Shown here in pieces: positions 41,744 through 52,859 of a DNA stretch of 64,000 nt. The stretch is from Sinorhizobium terangae (GTDB lineage Bacteria > Pseudomonadota > Alphaproteobacteria > Rhizobiales > Rhizobiaceae). The translations under genes were made by a program, and so were the position numbers. The notes beneath the pieces are model-generated. The model worked only from the letters and a program-made list of their open reading frames with translations, was not told the DNA's origin and did not search any database. Numbering within the stretch: position 1 is the stretch's first letter; each line of letters begins with the position of its first letter. Location: NCBI RefSeq assembly GCF_029714365.1, contig NZ_CP121659.1, positions 2,958,501 to 3,022,500 of the forward strand, given 5' to 3'.

Positions 41744-42595
41744 ATGACCAAGAACCGATCCTGGATCCCCTATCTGCTGATCCTGCCGTCCGTCGCCTTC
41801 CTGGCGCTGCTCTTTATCGTACCGCTGCTGCAGACGATCTGGCTGGCGTTCTCGGACAATGGCGTGCCGTCGCCGGCAAATGCCCAGCGCATGATGGCCG
41901 ACATCAATTTCACTCGCTCGGTCAAGAATACCTTCCTGCTGACCATCGCGGTCGTGCCGGTCCAGCTCGCCATAGCGCTTGTCATGGGCACGATGGTCGC
42001 CAAGGTCGGCCGCGGCCGGGAGACCATTCTCTGGGTCTGGACGATCCCGCTCGGTATCTCGGATCTCGCCGCCGGTCTCGTCTGGCTGTCGATCCTGCAG
42101 AACAGCGGCTATTTCAATTCGCTGCTGCTCGGCCTCGGCGTCCTCGAGCGGCAGGCGAGCTGGCTCTCCTACCAGACGCCCGTGGCCCTCTTCTTCGCCA
42201 TCGCGGTCGCCGAGATCTGGCGCGGCACGGCGATTGTCATGGTCATCATCGTGGCCGGCCTCAATCAGGTGCCGAAGGAATTCAGGGAGGCTGCCGAAAT
42301 CTTCGGCGCCGGGCCCTGGACGCGCTTCTGGCGCATCACCCTGCCGCTTATCCGGCCGGCGCTGCAATCGGCGCTCATCCTGCGCACGGTACTCGCCTTC
42401 GAGGTCTTCGCGGTCGTCTATGCGCTCGGCGGACGCAATTTCCCGGTCCTCGTCGGCGAGGCCTACACTTGGCAGAACCAGAACCAGAACTACGGCGTCG
42501 CCGCGGCCTATGCCGTGCTGATCATGATCATCTCGCTTGCTGCCACGCTCATCTATTTGAAAGCCATCAAGGTTGATCCGGAGCGCCTGCCATGA
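41744..42595 (+). CDS. ABC transporter permease, MalF type
   Basis: 283 residues with about six membrane helices beginning YLLILPSVAFLALLFIVPLL. The cytoplasmic EAA loop, which docks the ATPase, reads FREAAEIFGAGPWTRFWRITLPLI. It is one half of the channel. Its stop overlaps the next start by four bases (ATGA), implying coupled synthesis of the pair. Confidence 0.92.
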   Translation: MTKNRSWIPYLLILPSVAFLALLFIVPLLQTIWLAFSDNGVPSPANAQRMMADINFTRSVKNTFLLTIAVVPVQLAIALVMGTMVAKVGRGRETILWVWTIPLGISDLAAGLVWLSILQNSGYFNSLLLGLGVLERQASWLSYQTPVALFFAIAVAEIWRGTAIVMVIIVAGLNQVPKEFREAAEIFGAGPWTRFWRITLPLIRPALQSALILRTVLAFEVFAVVYALGGRNFPVLVGEAYTWQNQNQNYGVAAAYAVLIMIISLAATLIYLKAIKVDPERLP

Positions 42596-43437
42596 GTGCG
42601 CAAACCACGAGCAAAGCGGGCCCCGCAGGCTTCGTGTCCTCCCGCCGCTGGCTTCTCTGGAGCGGTATCGCAGCGCTCTGTGCCTGGGTCCTAGTGCCGA
42701 TTTATCTCGTGGCCCTCGGCGCGCTCGGCGGCCGGCAAGGCGTTTATCAATGGCCGAAGACTGGTCTGCCGACCGGCGTCTCGCTAGACCCCTTCATCCT
42801 GTTCCTGAAGACCGAGGGCGTGCTGCAGTCCTTCCTGAATTCGCTGGGAGCGGCGGGAATCACCGTCGCGCTTTCGATCCTGCTCGGCGCACCGGCCGGC
42901 TACGCGCTCGCCCGCTACAATTTCCATGGCAAGGACAGTTACCGCCTGCTGGTGCTGCTCACCCGCGCTTTCCCGCTAGCGATCCTGGCGCTGCCCCTCA
43001 CCGTTTCGTTCATCAAGCTCGGCCTCTACGACACGATCATCGGCGTCGGCCTGATCCACACGGTGCTCGCCCTGCCGTTTGCCGCACTCGTGACGCAGGG
43101 CATCTTCATGGGCGTGCCGAGGGAGCTTGAGGAGGCCGCCTGGGTGTTCGGCTGCACCCGCGTCCAGGCTTTCTTCAAGATCGTTGCGCCGCTGGCACTG
43201 CCCGGCATCGTCGCAACGGCAGTCTTCGCTTTCGTCATTTCGTGGAACGAGGTGTTCGCGGCCTCGGTGCTGACGGTCCGCAACCGCACGCTGACGGCCT
43301 ATCTGCTAACGGTCCTTTCCGAAAGCCCGATGCATTACCGCTTCGCCGGCGGCCTGATGCTCATCCTTCCGTCGGTTGTCTTCATTTTCGCGGTGAGGCG
43401 TTACCTCTTCGCGATCTGGGGCATTTCCTCCAAGTAA
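42592..43437 (+). CDS. ABC transporter permease, MalG type
   Basis: 281 residues with six membrane helices. The EAA loop is ELEEAAWVFGCTRVQAFFKIVAPLALPG. It forms the second channel subunit with the preceding protein. ATG 42592 is fixed by the four-base overlap. Confidence 0.92.
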   Translation: MSAQTTSKAGPAGFVSSRRWLLWSGIAALCAWVLVPIYLVALGALGGRQGVYQWPKTGLPTGVSLDPFILFLKTEGVLQSFLNSLGAAGITVALSILLGAPAGYALARYNFHGKDSYRLLVLLTRAFPLAILALPLTVSFIKLGLYDTIIGVGLIHTVLALPFAALVTQGIFMGVPRELEEAAWVFGCTRVQAFFKIVAPLALPGIVATAVFAFVISWNEVFAASVLTVRNRTLTAYLLTVLSESPMHYRFAGGLMLILPSVVFIFAVRRYLFAIWGISSK

Positions 43438-43450
43438 CGGGACCATACCC

Positions 43451-44512
<1,062 letters not shown>

Positions 44513-44528
44513 TTTTGGAGTACCCGGC

Positions 44529-45794
44529 ATGAACATGCATATCGACCAGGCCAAGCGGATTCTCGTCGCCAACGATCGCGGCGGCTACACCGTGCCGACC
44601 GACCGGCTTTACCCCTTCCAGTGGAACTGGGATTCCGCTTTCGTCGCCATGGGTTTCGCGCTCTATGACACCGACCGGGCCTACCGCGAGTTGGAGCGCC
44701 TGGTGGAGGGCCAATGGGCCGACGGCATGATTCCGCACATCGTCTTCCACCAGCCGAGCGATACCTACTTCCCCGGTCCGAACGTCTGGCGCACGAAACA
44801 CAAGATCCCGACGTCCGGCATCACCCAGCCGCCGGTCTTCGCCATTGCGCTGCGCAAGCTCCACGAGGCTGCAGGCAGGCAAGCGGAAGCCCGCACCCTG
44901 CCGCTCTACGAGGCGGCGCTGAAATGGCACCGTTGGTGGTACAAGGCCCGCGATCCCGAAGGCACCGGCCTCGTGGCGCTTCTTCATCCCTGGGAAAGCG
45001 GAAGCGACAACTCCCCGGCCTGGGACATCGCGCTCGCCCGCGTGCCGACCACCACTGATACGCCCGTGGTTCGCAAGGATACCGGCCATGTGAATGCTGA
45101 CATGCGGCCGCGCGACGATGACTACAAGCGTTTCATCCATCTCGTCGACGCCTATGCCGCCTGCGGCTGGGATCCGGCAAGGCAATGGGAGAAAGCGCCG
45201 TTCAAGATCGCCGAAATCCAGACGACCGCGATCCTGCTGAAGGCCGGCGAGGACCTTGCATATCTCGCCGGCTTGTTCGGCAGGACGGAAGAGGCGGCCG
45301 AGATTGCCGCCTTCAACGACCGCACCCGGAGGGCAATCCTCGCCCAATGGCGGCCGAAGCTGTCGCGCTTCGTTTCCCGCGACCTGATCTCCGGCGACGA
45401 CGTGGAAGCCGCCACACAGGCGGGTTTCATCCCTCTCCTATCGCTCGATCTGGACACCGTGATTGCAGGCGCGCTGGTGACCGAAATGAGAGCATGGTCG
45501 AAGGGCCTCAAGGTTGCATTCCCGACCACGAAGCCAGGCATCGCAGGATGGGAACCGAAGCGTTACTGGCGCGGCCCGGCCTGGGCCATCATCAACTGGC
45601 TGCTGATCGACGGACTGAAGCGCAACGGTCATCAGGATGCGGCGGAAGAGCTCAGGAAATCGACGATTACGGCGATCGAGACAGAAGGTTTCGCTGAATA
45701 TTTCGACCCGGTGACCGGTGAGGGCTGCGGCGGCCTTGGTTTCTCATGGACGGCCGCCGCCTATATGTGGCTGACCAAAGCCCGCCTTCCTTGA
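44529..45794 (+). CDS. GH63-like glycoside hydrolase, probable glucosylglycerate/mannosylglycerate hydrolase
   Basis: 421 residues with an (alpha/alpha)6-type fold. The order of motifs follows my recollection of mycobacterial glucosylglycerate hydrolase: PFQWNWDSAF (general acid D35), GMIPHIVFH, YFPGPNVW, SGITQPPVFAIA, HPWESGSDNSPAWD, YWRGPAWAIINWL and FAEYFDPVTGE (base E390), ending SWTAAAYMWL. It has no signal peptide, so it works in the cytoplasm on an imported glycoside, releasing a hexose and probably glycerate. Substrate is an inference; trehalase-like or glucosylglycerol activity cannot be excluded. Start 44529 follows GGAG and lies 16 bp after the ATPase stop. Confidence 0.82.
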   Translation: MNMHIDQAKRILVANDRGGYTVPTDRLYPFQWNWDSAFVAMGFALYDTDRAYRELERLVEGQWADGMIPHIVFHQPSDTYFPGPNVWRTKHKIPTSGITQPPVFAIALRKLHEAAGRQAEARTLPLYEAALKWHRWWYKARDPEGTGLVALLHPWESGSDNSPAWDIALARVPTTTDTPVVRKDTGHVNADMRPRDDDYKRFIHLVDAYAACGWDPARQWEKAPFKIAEIQTTAILLKAGEDLAYLAGLFGRTEEAAEIAAFNDRTRRAILAQWRPKLSRFVSRDLISGDDVEAATQAGFIPLLSLDLDTVIAGALVTEMRAWSKGLKVAFPTTKPGIAGWEPKRYWRGPAWAIINWLLIDGLKRNGHQDAAEELRKSTITAIETEGFAEYFDPVTGEGCGGLGFSWTAAAYMWLTKARLP

Positions 45795-45798
45795 AAGG

Positions 45799-45904
45799 CT
45801 ACAGCGCCGTGCGTCCTTTAGGACGCACAAAGGACGCTGTGACTCTTTGATTCCACGCATCGTGCTTTCCGAAAATCGGGTCCGATTTTCGGGCCGATGC
45901 GCTA
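45799..45904 (-). repeat. RIME2-like repeat, copy 9
   Basis: Almost identical to the copy at 38260-38362. It starts four bases after the hydrolase stop, forming the right bracket of the sugar operon and probably its transcript end. Confidence 0.87.
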
Positions 45905-45973
45905 AGACCGCCTTCCGTCAAGAATCCACCGTTTCAGAAAAAGGTGGATTCTTTGACCGGCTCCGATGAGCCG

Positions 45974-46654
45974 TCAGTGCGCCACCTGCGATGCCGCCGA
46001 CATCACTTCTTCCGGCGCCGGAGCCCGGAACATATTGCGGCCGTCAGGCGTCACCTCGGTGAAGCACCAGCGCACCACGCCGTCCCGGTCGAGCAGGAAC
46101 TGTCCGACCATCTGGCCCATGCCCGTGGCGATCATCCGGTTGTCTTCGTCCGTTATCTCGTATTCGTCCTTCTTGTCGAGATATTCCGACGCGGCGAACG
46201 GATCCATTGGCTCCGGCAATTCTTCGGGCATGTCGATGCGCATCGACATCGCGGTCTGCATACCGACCTTGCGCGGCCAATCATCCTCGTTTTCGGTGAA
46301 TTCCAGGTTGGGCAGACCGAAGGCACGGTGCGAAATCCGCTCCGGATCGGCTGCTGCAAGAAGGTTCGGCAGGGGATGGTAGCGGAAGTAGAGCCGTGCC
46401 CGCTCGATTGGCGTATTCACAACCGTCAGGCTTTCGACGCCTTTTTCGTTCAACGCACCCTTGAGCTGCGCCATGGCGGCGATGTGCCGGCGGCAAAACG
46501 GGCAATGGAGGCCCCGAAACAGGCCCACCAAAACCGGCTTGTGACCGCGAAAATCATCAATGGCGATCTTGCCTTCCTGCGTGATCGCGTCGAGTACGAC
46601 ATTCGGCGCGCGATCGCCCGGCTGCAATGGCCCCGTGCTGCGATATTCGACCAT
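45974..46654 (-). CDS. Peroxiredoxin-like (AhpC/TSA) protein
   Basis: 226 residues. A thioredoxin fold with GLFRGLHCPFCRRH carrying C51 and C54 in a CxxC arrangement, unlike the single peroxidatic Cys motif of typical AhpC. The C-terminal half (EYDKKDEYEITDED-type and FLLDRDGVVRWCFTEV regions) resembles peroxiredoxin-like family proteins. A peroxide- or disulfide-reducing role in the cytoplasm is plausible. The start at 46654 has GGGAGGAG. An inverted repeat lies about 110 bp upstream. Confidence 0.78.
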   Translation of the reverse strand: MVEYRSTGPLQPGDRAPNVVLDAITQEGKIAIDDFRGHKPVLVGLFRGLHCPFCRRHIAAMAQLKGALNEKGVESLTVVNTPIERARLYFRYHPLPNLLAAADPERISHRAFGLPNLEFTENEDDWPRKVGMQTAMSMRIDMPEELPEPMDPFAASEYLDKKDEYEITDEDNRMIATGMGQMVGQFLLDRDGVVRWCFTEVTPDGRNMFRAPAPEEVMSAASQVAH

Positions 46655-46765
46655 GATGCACTCCTCCCACTAATCATCCAGCGCCAGACATCTTCGCAGA
46701 AATCGAAGCCCGATGTCTTAGTGCAACTCCGGCAATGTGTACGGTTTACCGCCCGGAATTGCGTT

Positions 46766-46781
46766 ATCCAACGAGTTGGAT
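46766..46781. promoter_or_regulatory. Inverted repeat upstream of the peroxiredoxin-like gene
   Basis: ATCCAAC-GA-GTTGGAT, a 7-bp perfect inverted repeat in the 160-bp gap before the gene. Nearby is GTTTC-CAT-GAAAC (about 46792). Either may be a regulator site. Confidence 0.35.
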
Positions 46782-46814
46782 CCCTTCACTGTTTCCATGA
46801 AACGATCAAACGAT

Positions 46815-49800
46815 CTAGTCGAGAAATGGCAGTATCATCAATGCTTCAGGATCAAGATCGTGACGTGCGCAGATGTCTCGAGCCAAGGTAAAATAGCGCT
46901 CGGCCGCCTCCAGATCTCCCGCATCAAGGCAGAGCGCTGCAAGACCATCATAGCACGGAAACAGCACCTGTGCCTCGTTCGTTTCGGCGGCGAGATCTAT
47001 CGCCTCGCCATAGAACCGTCGCGCCTCGTGCGGGCGGTCGTGGCACTGGTAAATCTGCCCGAGCACAAGCAACGAAACCGGCAGGTGCTCGCGCTGGTCG
47101 AGGGCGCGGTCGATTTCGATCGCCTTCTCGGCGGCTGGCACGCCGTCGTCGGCGCAGCGGTCGGTGAAGGTGCAGTAGGCCACGGCCAGGTTGGCGAGCA
47201 GCCGCGCCTGAAAGCCGAGATCGCCGATGCGCCGCGCCATATCCAGCCCGCGTCGGCAGACCTCGACCGCAAGCTTCGGATCGACGATGGTGTAGAGCAC
47301 ACCGAGATTCGTGTATCCGCGGCAGGCCGCCTGCATCAGGGTAGCCGCCTCGGCAACGGCAACGCTCTCCTCCACCGCAGCGATCGCTTCGCGCGTCTGG
47401 CCACGCCGCGCCAGCGCCACGCCCCTGGTGTTCAACGCCTCGGCCGTCACCAAGGCCGCCTCGCGCCGCGCCTCGTCACTGGCGTCTCGCGCCAAATCCC
47501 TGACCCGGCTCAACGCGTCGTCGGCCCATTCCGACGCGGCAAGATAGTCGCCCATGCGAAAAGCAAGATGTCCGCGCTCCTGCAGAAGGGAGGCGCTCTC
47601 CACGGGCGCATCCGCGCTTGCGAGAAGGGCCGCCGCATCGCTGAAATTCGCTTGTGCCTGTTCGCGATTGCCGGCCTCCCAGAGAAGATGGCCGAGCTTG
47701 CGGAGGATCCGGGCGGAGGCAACCGGGTCGGTCGAGACCCGCTCGCAGCCGAGCAGCGCGTGATAATGCTCCTCCGCCGCGGCACGCTCACCGGTCGGCA
47801 CCAGGAGATCCGCGATGCGCTCGCGGGCGACGAACCATTCCGGCCTTTGTTCGCCCAAGGCCGCAAGGGCTGCCATGGCCTGCCGGTAGTAGCGGATGGC
47901 ATCCTCGTTGGCACAAAGCTGGCGCGCTCGATCGCCGGCCGCCATGAGGTAGCGCGCGCCCCTGATCCTGTCTGCCGACTGGCTGAAATGGTGGCCGAGC
48001 AGCGCCAGTTCCTCGAACCGCTGCGGGTTCTCGCCATAGCGACGCTCGAGCGCCTCGGCGATGGTCGCGTGAATTTCCGTGCGGCGCTTCACGAGCAGGT
48101 TGTTATAGACCGCCTCGTGTAGCAGCGACTGCGTGAAACGGTAGGACTGCAACGATCGCTCGCTCCCCGCCTCCTCTATGATTTCCGTGTCGCAAAGCAA
48201 TTCCAGGCCCCGGTCTACCTCGGCCGGCGCCACGGAGATGCTCCTGAGCAGGTTCGCGTCGAAGCTCGGGCCGATCACCGCGGCGCAATGAACCAGCCGG
48301 CGAACCTCCTGCGGCAACCGGTCGATTCTTGCGAGCAGCATCGCCTCGATGCCGATGGGGATATCGACCGTCGCTTCACCGCCGGCCACGCGCCAATGGG
48401 AACCGTCGCGCGTGAGCGTCTCCAGATCGATCAGGCTGCGGACGATCTCCTCGACGAACAGCGGGTTGCCGCCAGCCCGCCGCAGGATCCGTTCACACAA
48501 TTTGTTGGGCAGACCGCCTTCTCCGAAGAAGGCCGACAGGAGGTGCTGGCCATCGGCAGCGGATAATGGACCAAGGCGCAAGGCGGTGATGCTGGTGCGG
48601 CCGGGCGCCAGCCGGTCGGGACCGGCATCCGGCCGCTGCGTCGTCAAGAGCATCAACGGCCGGCGATCGAGCCTGTCCAGCACGAAGCGCAGCGCCTCGA
48701 GCGAAGCCGAATCCGCCCAGTGCAGGTCCTCTATGACGAGGAGAAGCGGCGCCTGGTCGAGACGGCGCTCCATGATCGTCCGGATGGCGGAGAACAGCTG
48801 CCGCCGAACCTGTTCGGGCGCAACGTGCTGCAGCATCCCATCGCGATCGTCGATGCCGAGAATATGAAAGAAGAGCGGCATGAGCTGTTCGATCTCGTCC
48901 GGCGGAAAGCCTATTTCGGCAAGGCCCAGGGACAGGCCCTCCTCTGTCTCCTGCGGCGTGTCGGCCGGGGATATGCCGTAGGCACTGCGCAGGACCCGGG
49001 CGAGTGTTCCGTAGGAGGGTTCGCCGAGTGGGGAACACGCGGCCCGCCGCACGGCGACGTGTGCAAACTCGGGCTCCTCGCCAAGGCCGGCAAGAAAGTC
49101 GTTGACGAGACGTGTCTTACCGATCCCGGCTTCACCGGTCAGGCGCACCAATTGCGCCGTACCGCTGGAGGCCAACGCAAGACAGTCGCGCAAGCGCCCG
49201 ATTTCCTTGTCGCGCCCGATCAGCGGCGCGCTCAGGCCGAGCGCGTCGAGCCCCCGTGCCGCGCGCGGCACGTCGAGTACCCCGCTCATGCGGTGAACCT
49301 GCACGCTGCCGGCCTTGCCGCGCAAGGTGACCGCCCCAAGCGTCTCATAGGCAAAAGCATGCCGCGTGAGGCGGTGCGTCACCGGCCCCACAAGTATCTC
49401 ATCAGGCCCCGCCATCGACTGCAGCCGCTGCGCGGTGTTCACCGTGTCTCCGGTGACGGAATAGGATTTGCTGTCGCCTGCACCGAAGGCGCCGGTGACA
49501 ACGGGGCCGGTATTGACACCGATATGGAGGTTCAGCGGCAGACCGATCCGCACGCGCCAGCGTTCGCCCACGTGCGCCGCCCGGCGCACCATTTCCATCG
49601 CCGCACGAAGCGCTCGTTCCGGGTCGTCCTCATGCGCCACTGGCGCACCGAAGAGGGCGAGCAACGCGTCGCCGATGAACTTGTCGACGAAGCCGCCGAA
49701 GGCTTCCACGGCCTCCGTCAACTCCTCGAAGAGTTCGTTCTGCAGCGTCTGCAGGATCTCAGGATCGACCTGCTCGCCCAGGGTGGTGAAGCTGCAGAGA

Positions 49801-50078
49801 TCGGCAAAGACGATCGTAACCGTGCGGCGGTCGGCACCACTGTCCGCGCTCGAACGTGGCGGAGAGACGGCCTGCGGTGCCGGGCCGGGAGTCCGGGGGC
49901 GTTGCGCCGGCACGGAGGGAGCCGACGCACCGAGCTGCGTGCCGCATCGCGGGCAAAAGGCAAAGTGCGGCGGACAGGAATAGCCGCACCCCGGACACAG
50001 GTTCTGCTGTTTCGCACCGCACTTCGGGCAAAACGCAAAGCCGCTTTGTATTTCGTAACCGCATTCGTGACAGTTCAT
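46815..50078 (-). CDS. Zinc-ribbon / class III nucleotidyl cyclase / ATPase / TPR signalling protein
   Basis: 1087 residues. Two zinc ribbons (CHECGYEIQSGFAFCPKCG at 3-21; CPGCGYSCPPHFAFCPRCG at 28-46) are followed by a class III cyclase domain (about 85-260) with metal aspartates D93 (VFADLCSFT) and D137 (FIGDALLALFG). A STAND-like AAA ATPase follows (Walker A GEAGIGKTR near 320; LLVIEDLHWADSASLEALR). The C-terminal half is helical TPR-like repeats. The likely product is cAMP, with activity gated by ATPase/TPR partner binding. Start ATG 50078 gives the zinc ribbon directly. Rhizobia carry many such cyclases, and individual ligands are mostly unknown. Confidence 0.88.
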   Translation of the reverse strand: MNCHECGYEIQSGFAFCPKCGAKQQNLCPGCGYSCPPHFAFCPRCGTQLGASAPSVPAQRPRTPGPAPQAVSPPRSSADSGADRRTVTIVFADLCSFTTLGEQVDPEILQTLQNELFEELTEAVEAFGGFVDKFIGDALLALFGAPVAHEDDPERALRAAMEMVRRAAHVGERWRVRIGLPLNLHIGVNTGPVVTGAFGAGDSKSYSVTGDTVNTAQRLQSMAGPDEILVGPVTHRLTRHAFAYETLGAVTLRGKAGSVQVHRMSGVLDVPRAARGLDALGLSAPLIGRDKEIGRLRDCLALASSGTAQLVRLTGEAGIGKTRLVNDFLAGLGEEPEFAHVAVRRAACSPLGEPSYGTLARVLRSAYGISPADTPQETEEGLSLGLAEIGFPPDEIEQLMPLFFHILGIDDRDGMLQHVAPEQVRRQLFSAIRTIMERRLDQAPLLLVIEDLHWADSASLEALRFVLDRLDRRPLMLLTTQRPDAGPDRLAPGRTSITALRLGPLSAADGQHLLSAFFGEGGLPNKLCERILRRAGGNPLFVEEIVRSLIDLETLTRDGSHWRVAGGEATVDIPIGIEAMLLARIDRLPQEVRRLVHCAAVIGPSFDANLLRSISVAPAEVDRGLELLCDTEIIEEAGSERSLQSYRFTQSLLHEAVYNNLLVKRRTEIHATIAEALERRYGENPQRFEELALLGHHFSQSADRIRGARYLMAAGDRARQLCANEDAIRYYRQAMAALAALGEQRPEWFVARERIADLLVPTGERAAAEEHYHALLGCERVSTDPVASARILRKLGHLLWEAGNREQAQANFSDAAALLASADAPVESASLLQERGHLAFRMGDYLAASEWADDALSRVRDLARDASDEARREAALVTAEALNTRGVALARRGQTREAIAAVEESVAVAEAATLMQAACRGYTNLGVLYTIVDPKLAVEVCRRGLDMARRIGDLGFQARLLANLAVAYCTFTDRCADDGVPAAEKAIEIDRALDQREHLPVSLLVLGQIYQCHDRPHEARRFYGEAIDLAAETNEAQVLFPCYDGLAALCLDAGDLEAAERYFTLARDICARHDLDPEALMILPFLD

Positions 50079-50370
50079 CTCGGACGAACCCTCAAGAAGT
50101 CCGACACGTCCGGGAAAGGGCCTGTCGGGTATGAATGCCCAATGACAATGGACTTGTTGTCTTGGCTTGGCAAGCAAACGCAGGATGGCCGCGGCAACGC
50201 GCGCCAGCGACACGCTAAGGTGACGCGGCGACCCACCGCCAACTGCTCAGTCGGCGGAAATAATCTGACGCAAAAGATGACGCGCGCGCAATTTTGCGCT
50301 AGTACCCTGCACCGGCGCTCCCGTATCGCCATATCCGCATAATGACATTCGTCCGTGAAGGAACACGTTC

Positions 50371-52209
50371 ATGCCTGCCTATCGCTCCCGCACCACCACA
50401 CACGGCCGCAACATGGCCGGCGCCCGCGGCCTCTGGCGCGCAACGGGCATGAAGGACAGCGACTTCGGCAAGCCGATTATCGCGGTGGTGAACTCGTTCA
50501 CGCAGTTCGTGCCGGGTCACGTGCATTTGAAGGATCTGGGCCAGCTCGTCGCGCGCGAGATCGAGGCGGCCGGCGGTGTTGCCAAGGAATTCAACACGAT
50601 CGCCGTCGACGACGGCATCGCCATGGGCCATGACGGCATGCTCTATTCGCTGCCCTCGCGCGAAATCATCGCCGACAGCGTCGAATATATGGTCAACGCG
50701 CACTGCGCCGACGCCATGGTCTGCATTTCCAACTGCGACAAGATCACCCCCGGCATGTTGATGGCGGCCCTTCGCCTCAACATCCCGGCCGTCTTCGTCT
50801 CCGGTGGCCCGATGGAAGCCGGCAAGGTCGTTCTGCACGGCAAGAAACACGCGCTCGACCTCGTCGATGCAATGGTCGCTGCCGCCGACGACAATATTTC
50901 CGACGAAGACGTCAAGGTCATCGAACGTTCCGCCTGCCCGACCTGCGGCTCCTGCTCGGGCATGTTCACCGCGAACTCGATGAACTGTCTGACCGAGGCG
51001 CTCGGCCTGTCGCTTCCCGGCAACGGCTCGACGCTGGCGACCCATGCTGACCGCAAGCGCCTCTTCGTCGAGGCGGGTCACCTGGTGGTCGACCTCGCCC
51101 GCCGCTACTACGAACAAGAAGACGAACGCGTCCTCCCGCGCACGATTGCTTCCAAGCAGGCCTTCGAGAATGCCATGGCGCTCGATATCGCCATGGGCGG
51201 CTCGACCAACACCGTGCTGCACATCCTCGCCGCCGCCTATGAGGGCGAGGTCGATTTCACCATGGACGATATCGACCGGCTGTCGCGCAACGTCCCGTGC
51301 CTCTCGAAGGTCGCCCCCGCGAAGGCCGACGTGCATATGGAAGACGTGCACCGGGCCGGCGGCATCATGTCGATCCTCGGCGAACTCGACAAGGGCGGCC
51401 TCATCAATCGCGACTGCACGACCGTGCATAGCGACACAATCGGCGACGCCATCGACCGTTGGGACATCACCCGTACCTCGAGCGAAACGGTCCGCAATTT
51501 CTTCCGTGCCGCCCCCGGCGGCATCCCGACCCAGGTCGCCTTCAGCCAGGACGCTCGCTGGGAGGAGCTCGACACGGACCGCGAGAAGGGCGTCATCCGC
51601 TCGGTCGAGCACCCCTTCTCGAAGGACGGCGGCCTCGCTGTGCTCAAGGGCAACATCGCGCTCGACGGCTGCATCGTGAAGACCGCCGGCGTCGACGAGA
51701 GTATCCTGAAGTTTTCCGGCCCCGCGCGGGTCTTCGAAAGCCAGGACGCCGCCGTCAAGGCGATCCTCGGCAACGAGATCAAGGCGGGCGACGTCGTCGT
51801 CATCCGCTATGAAGGGCCGAAGGGCGGGCCGGGCATGCAGGAAATGCTCTATCCGACCAGCTATCTGAAGTCGAAGGGCCTCGGCAAGGCCTGCGCGTTG
51901 ATCACCGACGGCCGTTTCTCCGGCGGCACGTCCGGTCTCTCCATCGGCCACGTTTCGCCGGAAGCGGCGAATGGCGGCACGATCGGCCTCGTGCGCGAAG
52001 GCGACATGATCGACATCGACATCCCGAACCGCACGATCAGCTTGCGTGTCGACGAAGCCGACCTCGCCACCCGCAGACAGGAGCAGGACGCCAAGGGCTG
52101 GAAGCCGGCCGAGCAGCGCAAGCGCCAGGTGACGACCGCGCTCAAGGCCTACGCCGCTTTCGCAACCTCTGCCGACCGCGGCGCCGTGCGGGATCTCGGC
52201 GACCGGTGA
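50371..52209 (+). CDS. ilvD: Dihydroxy-acid dehydratase
   Basis: 612 residues. It dehydrates 2,3-dihydroxy-isovalerate and -methylvalerate in valine/isoleucine synthesis. Fe-S cysteines are in [14 protein letters not shown] and [17 protein letters not shown]; the C-terminal [20 protein letters not shown] block carries the catalytic serine. Full length. The start at 50371 follows GAAGGAAC. No attenuator is obvious in the 290-bp upstream gap it shares divergently with the cyclase gene. A terminator follows at 52232. Confidence 0.97.
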   Translation: MPAYRSRTTTHGRNMAGARGLWRATGMKDSDFGKPIIAVVNSFTQFVPGHVHLKDLGQLVAREIEAAGGVAKEFNTIAVDDGIAMGHDGMLYSLPSREIIADSVEYMVNAHCADAMVCISNCDKITPGMLMAALRLNIPAVFVSGGPMEAGKVVLHGKKHALDLVDAMVAAADDNISDEDVKVIERSACPTCGSCSGMFTANSMNCLTEALGLSLPGNGSTLATHADRKRLFVEAGHLVVDLARRYYEQEDERVLPRTIASKQAFENAMALDIAMGGSTNTVLHILAAAYEGEVDFTMDDIDRLSRNVPCLSKVAPAKADVHMEDVHRAGGIMSILGELDKGGLINRDCTTVHSDTIGDAIDRWDITRTSSETVRNFFRAAPGGIPTQVAFSQDARWEELDTDREKGVIRSVEHPFSKDGGLAVLKGNIALDGCIVKTAGVDESILKFSGPARVFESQDAAVKAILGNEIKAGDVVVIRYEGPKGGPGMQEMLYPTSYLKSKGLGKACALITDGRFSGGTSGLSIGHVSPEAANGGTIGLVREGDMIDIDIPNRTISLRVDEADLATRRQEQDAKGWKPAEQRKRQVTTALKAYAAFATSADRGAVRDLGDR

Positions 52210-52231
52210 TCGGCGCAACTCGCAAACGCAA

Positions 52232-52262
52232 GAAGGCTCCCGTCGCGGCGGGGGCCTTTTCG
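52232..52262 (+). terminator. Rho-independent terminator of ilvD
   Basis: AAGGCTCCCG pairs with the CGGGGGCCTT side of a GC-rich hairpin, followed by TTTTC, 23 bp after the stop. Confidence 0.8.
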
Positions 52263-52278
52263 TTGCAAGCCGCTTGAA

Positions 52279-52689
52279 TCACATGTACCGTGTCTCGGCG
52301 GGCGGGTTCCACCAGTTGTTGTGCAGCCCGTCCATATACTGGATCGGCAAGGCCGCGAGCACGGCCGGATCGACATCATCCAGGCAGGCGACGTTGATCG
52401 AGACGAAGGCGCCGCCGAGCTCCTCGACATATCCGTGGCCGTAGGGCGACAGCCCACAGGTGGGGCAGAACCGGTGATGGCCGCTCATCGTACCGAACTG
52501 ATAGTCGCCGATACCCGCCTCCTCGCACATCAGCCGGAAGTCCTCCGGCTTCACGGTCGCACCCCAATAACGCTGCTTCGAGCAATACGAACAATTGCAG
52601 CGACTGGTCCCCGCCTGGAGATCGGCATCGACCTCATAGCGAATTCGTCCGCAATGGCAGCTGCCCCGATAGGTCGTCTTCATCGGCAT
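52279..52689 (-). CDS. GFA/CENP-V fold zinc protein
   Basis: 136 residues. Zinc cysteines are in GSCHCGRIRYEVD, RCNCSYCSK and FCPTCGLSPYG; it ends NNWWNPPAETRYM, the normal family ending. It is an intact paralogue of the frameshifted protein at 14327-14824, with the same SINVACLDDVD block. Role uncertain: the founding member was linked to the formaldehyde-glutathione adduct. GGAGGGGTG lies before ATG 52689; ATG 52683 is also possible. It is convergent with ilvD. Confidence 0.87.
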   Translation of the reverse strand: MPMKTTYRGSCHCGRIRYEVDADLQAGTSRCNCSYCSKQRYWGATVKPEDFRLMCEEAGIGDYQFGTMSGHHRFCPTCGLSPYGHGYVEELGGAFVSINVACLDDVDPAVLAALPIQYMDGLHNNWWNPPAETRYM

Positions 52690-52780
52690 CACCCCTCCCT
52701 TTGGTGCCATCAGGTCTTCGATTTTCGCAAAGTTAGAGCGGGAAACGCGGACGGAAAGGCCTCCCAATCCGCTTCGGCGC

Positions 52781-52846
52781 CTATAGCGCCGCGTGTCTTA
52801 TCAGACGCGCGAAGGACGCATTAGCGCTTTGAATGGCTGCAAAATG
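52781..52846 (-). repeat. RIME-type repeat fragment, copy 10
   Basis: CTATAGCGCCGCGTGTC / GACGCGCGAAGGACGC half plus AGCGCTTTGAATGGCTGCA. The second palindrome is missing. It ends 14 bp before the MarR gene stop. Confidence 0.65.
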
Positions 52847-52859
52847 CCGGCCCGACCGT

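Noticed and set aside
50079..50370. A leader-peptide attenuator before ilvD
   Set aside because: No short frame rich in Ile, Leu or Val and no competing hairpins were found upstream of ilvD.
50299..52218. A 639-codon open frame opposite ilvD
   Set aside because: Shadow of ilvD; the same composition artefact, with no family features.
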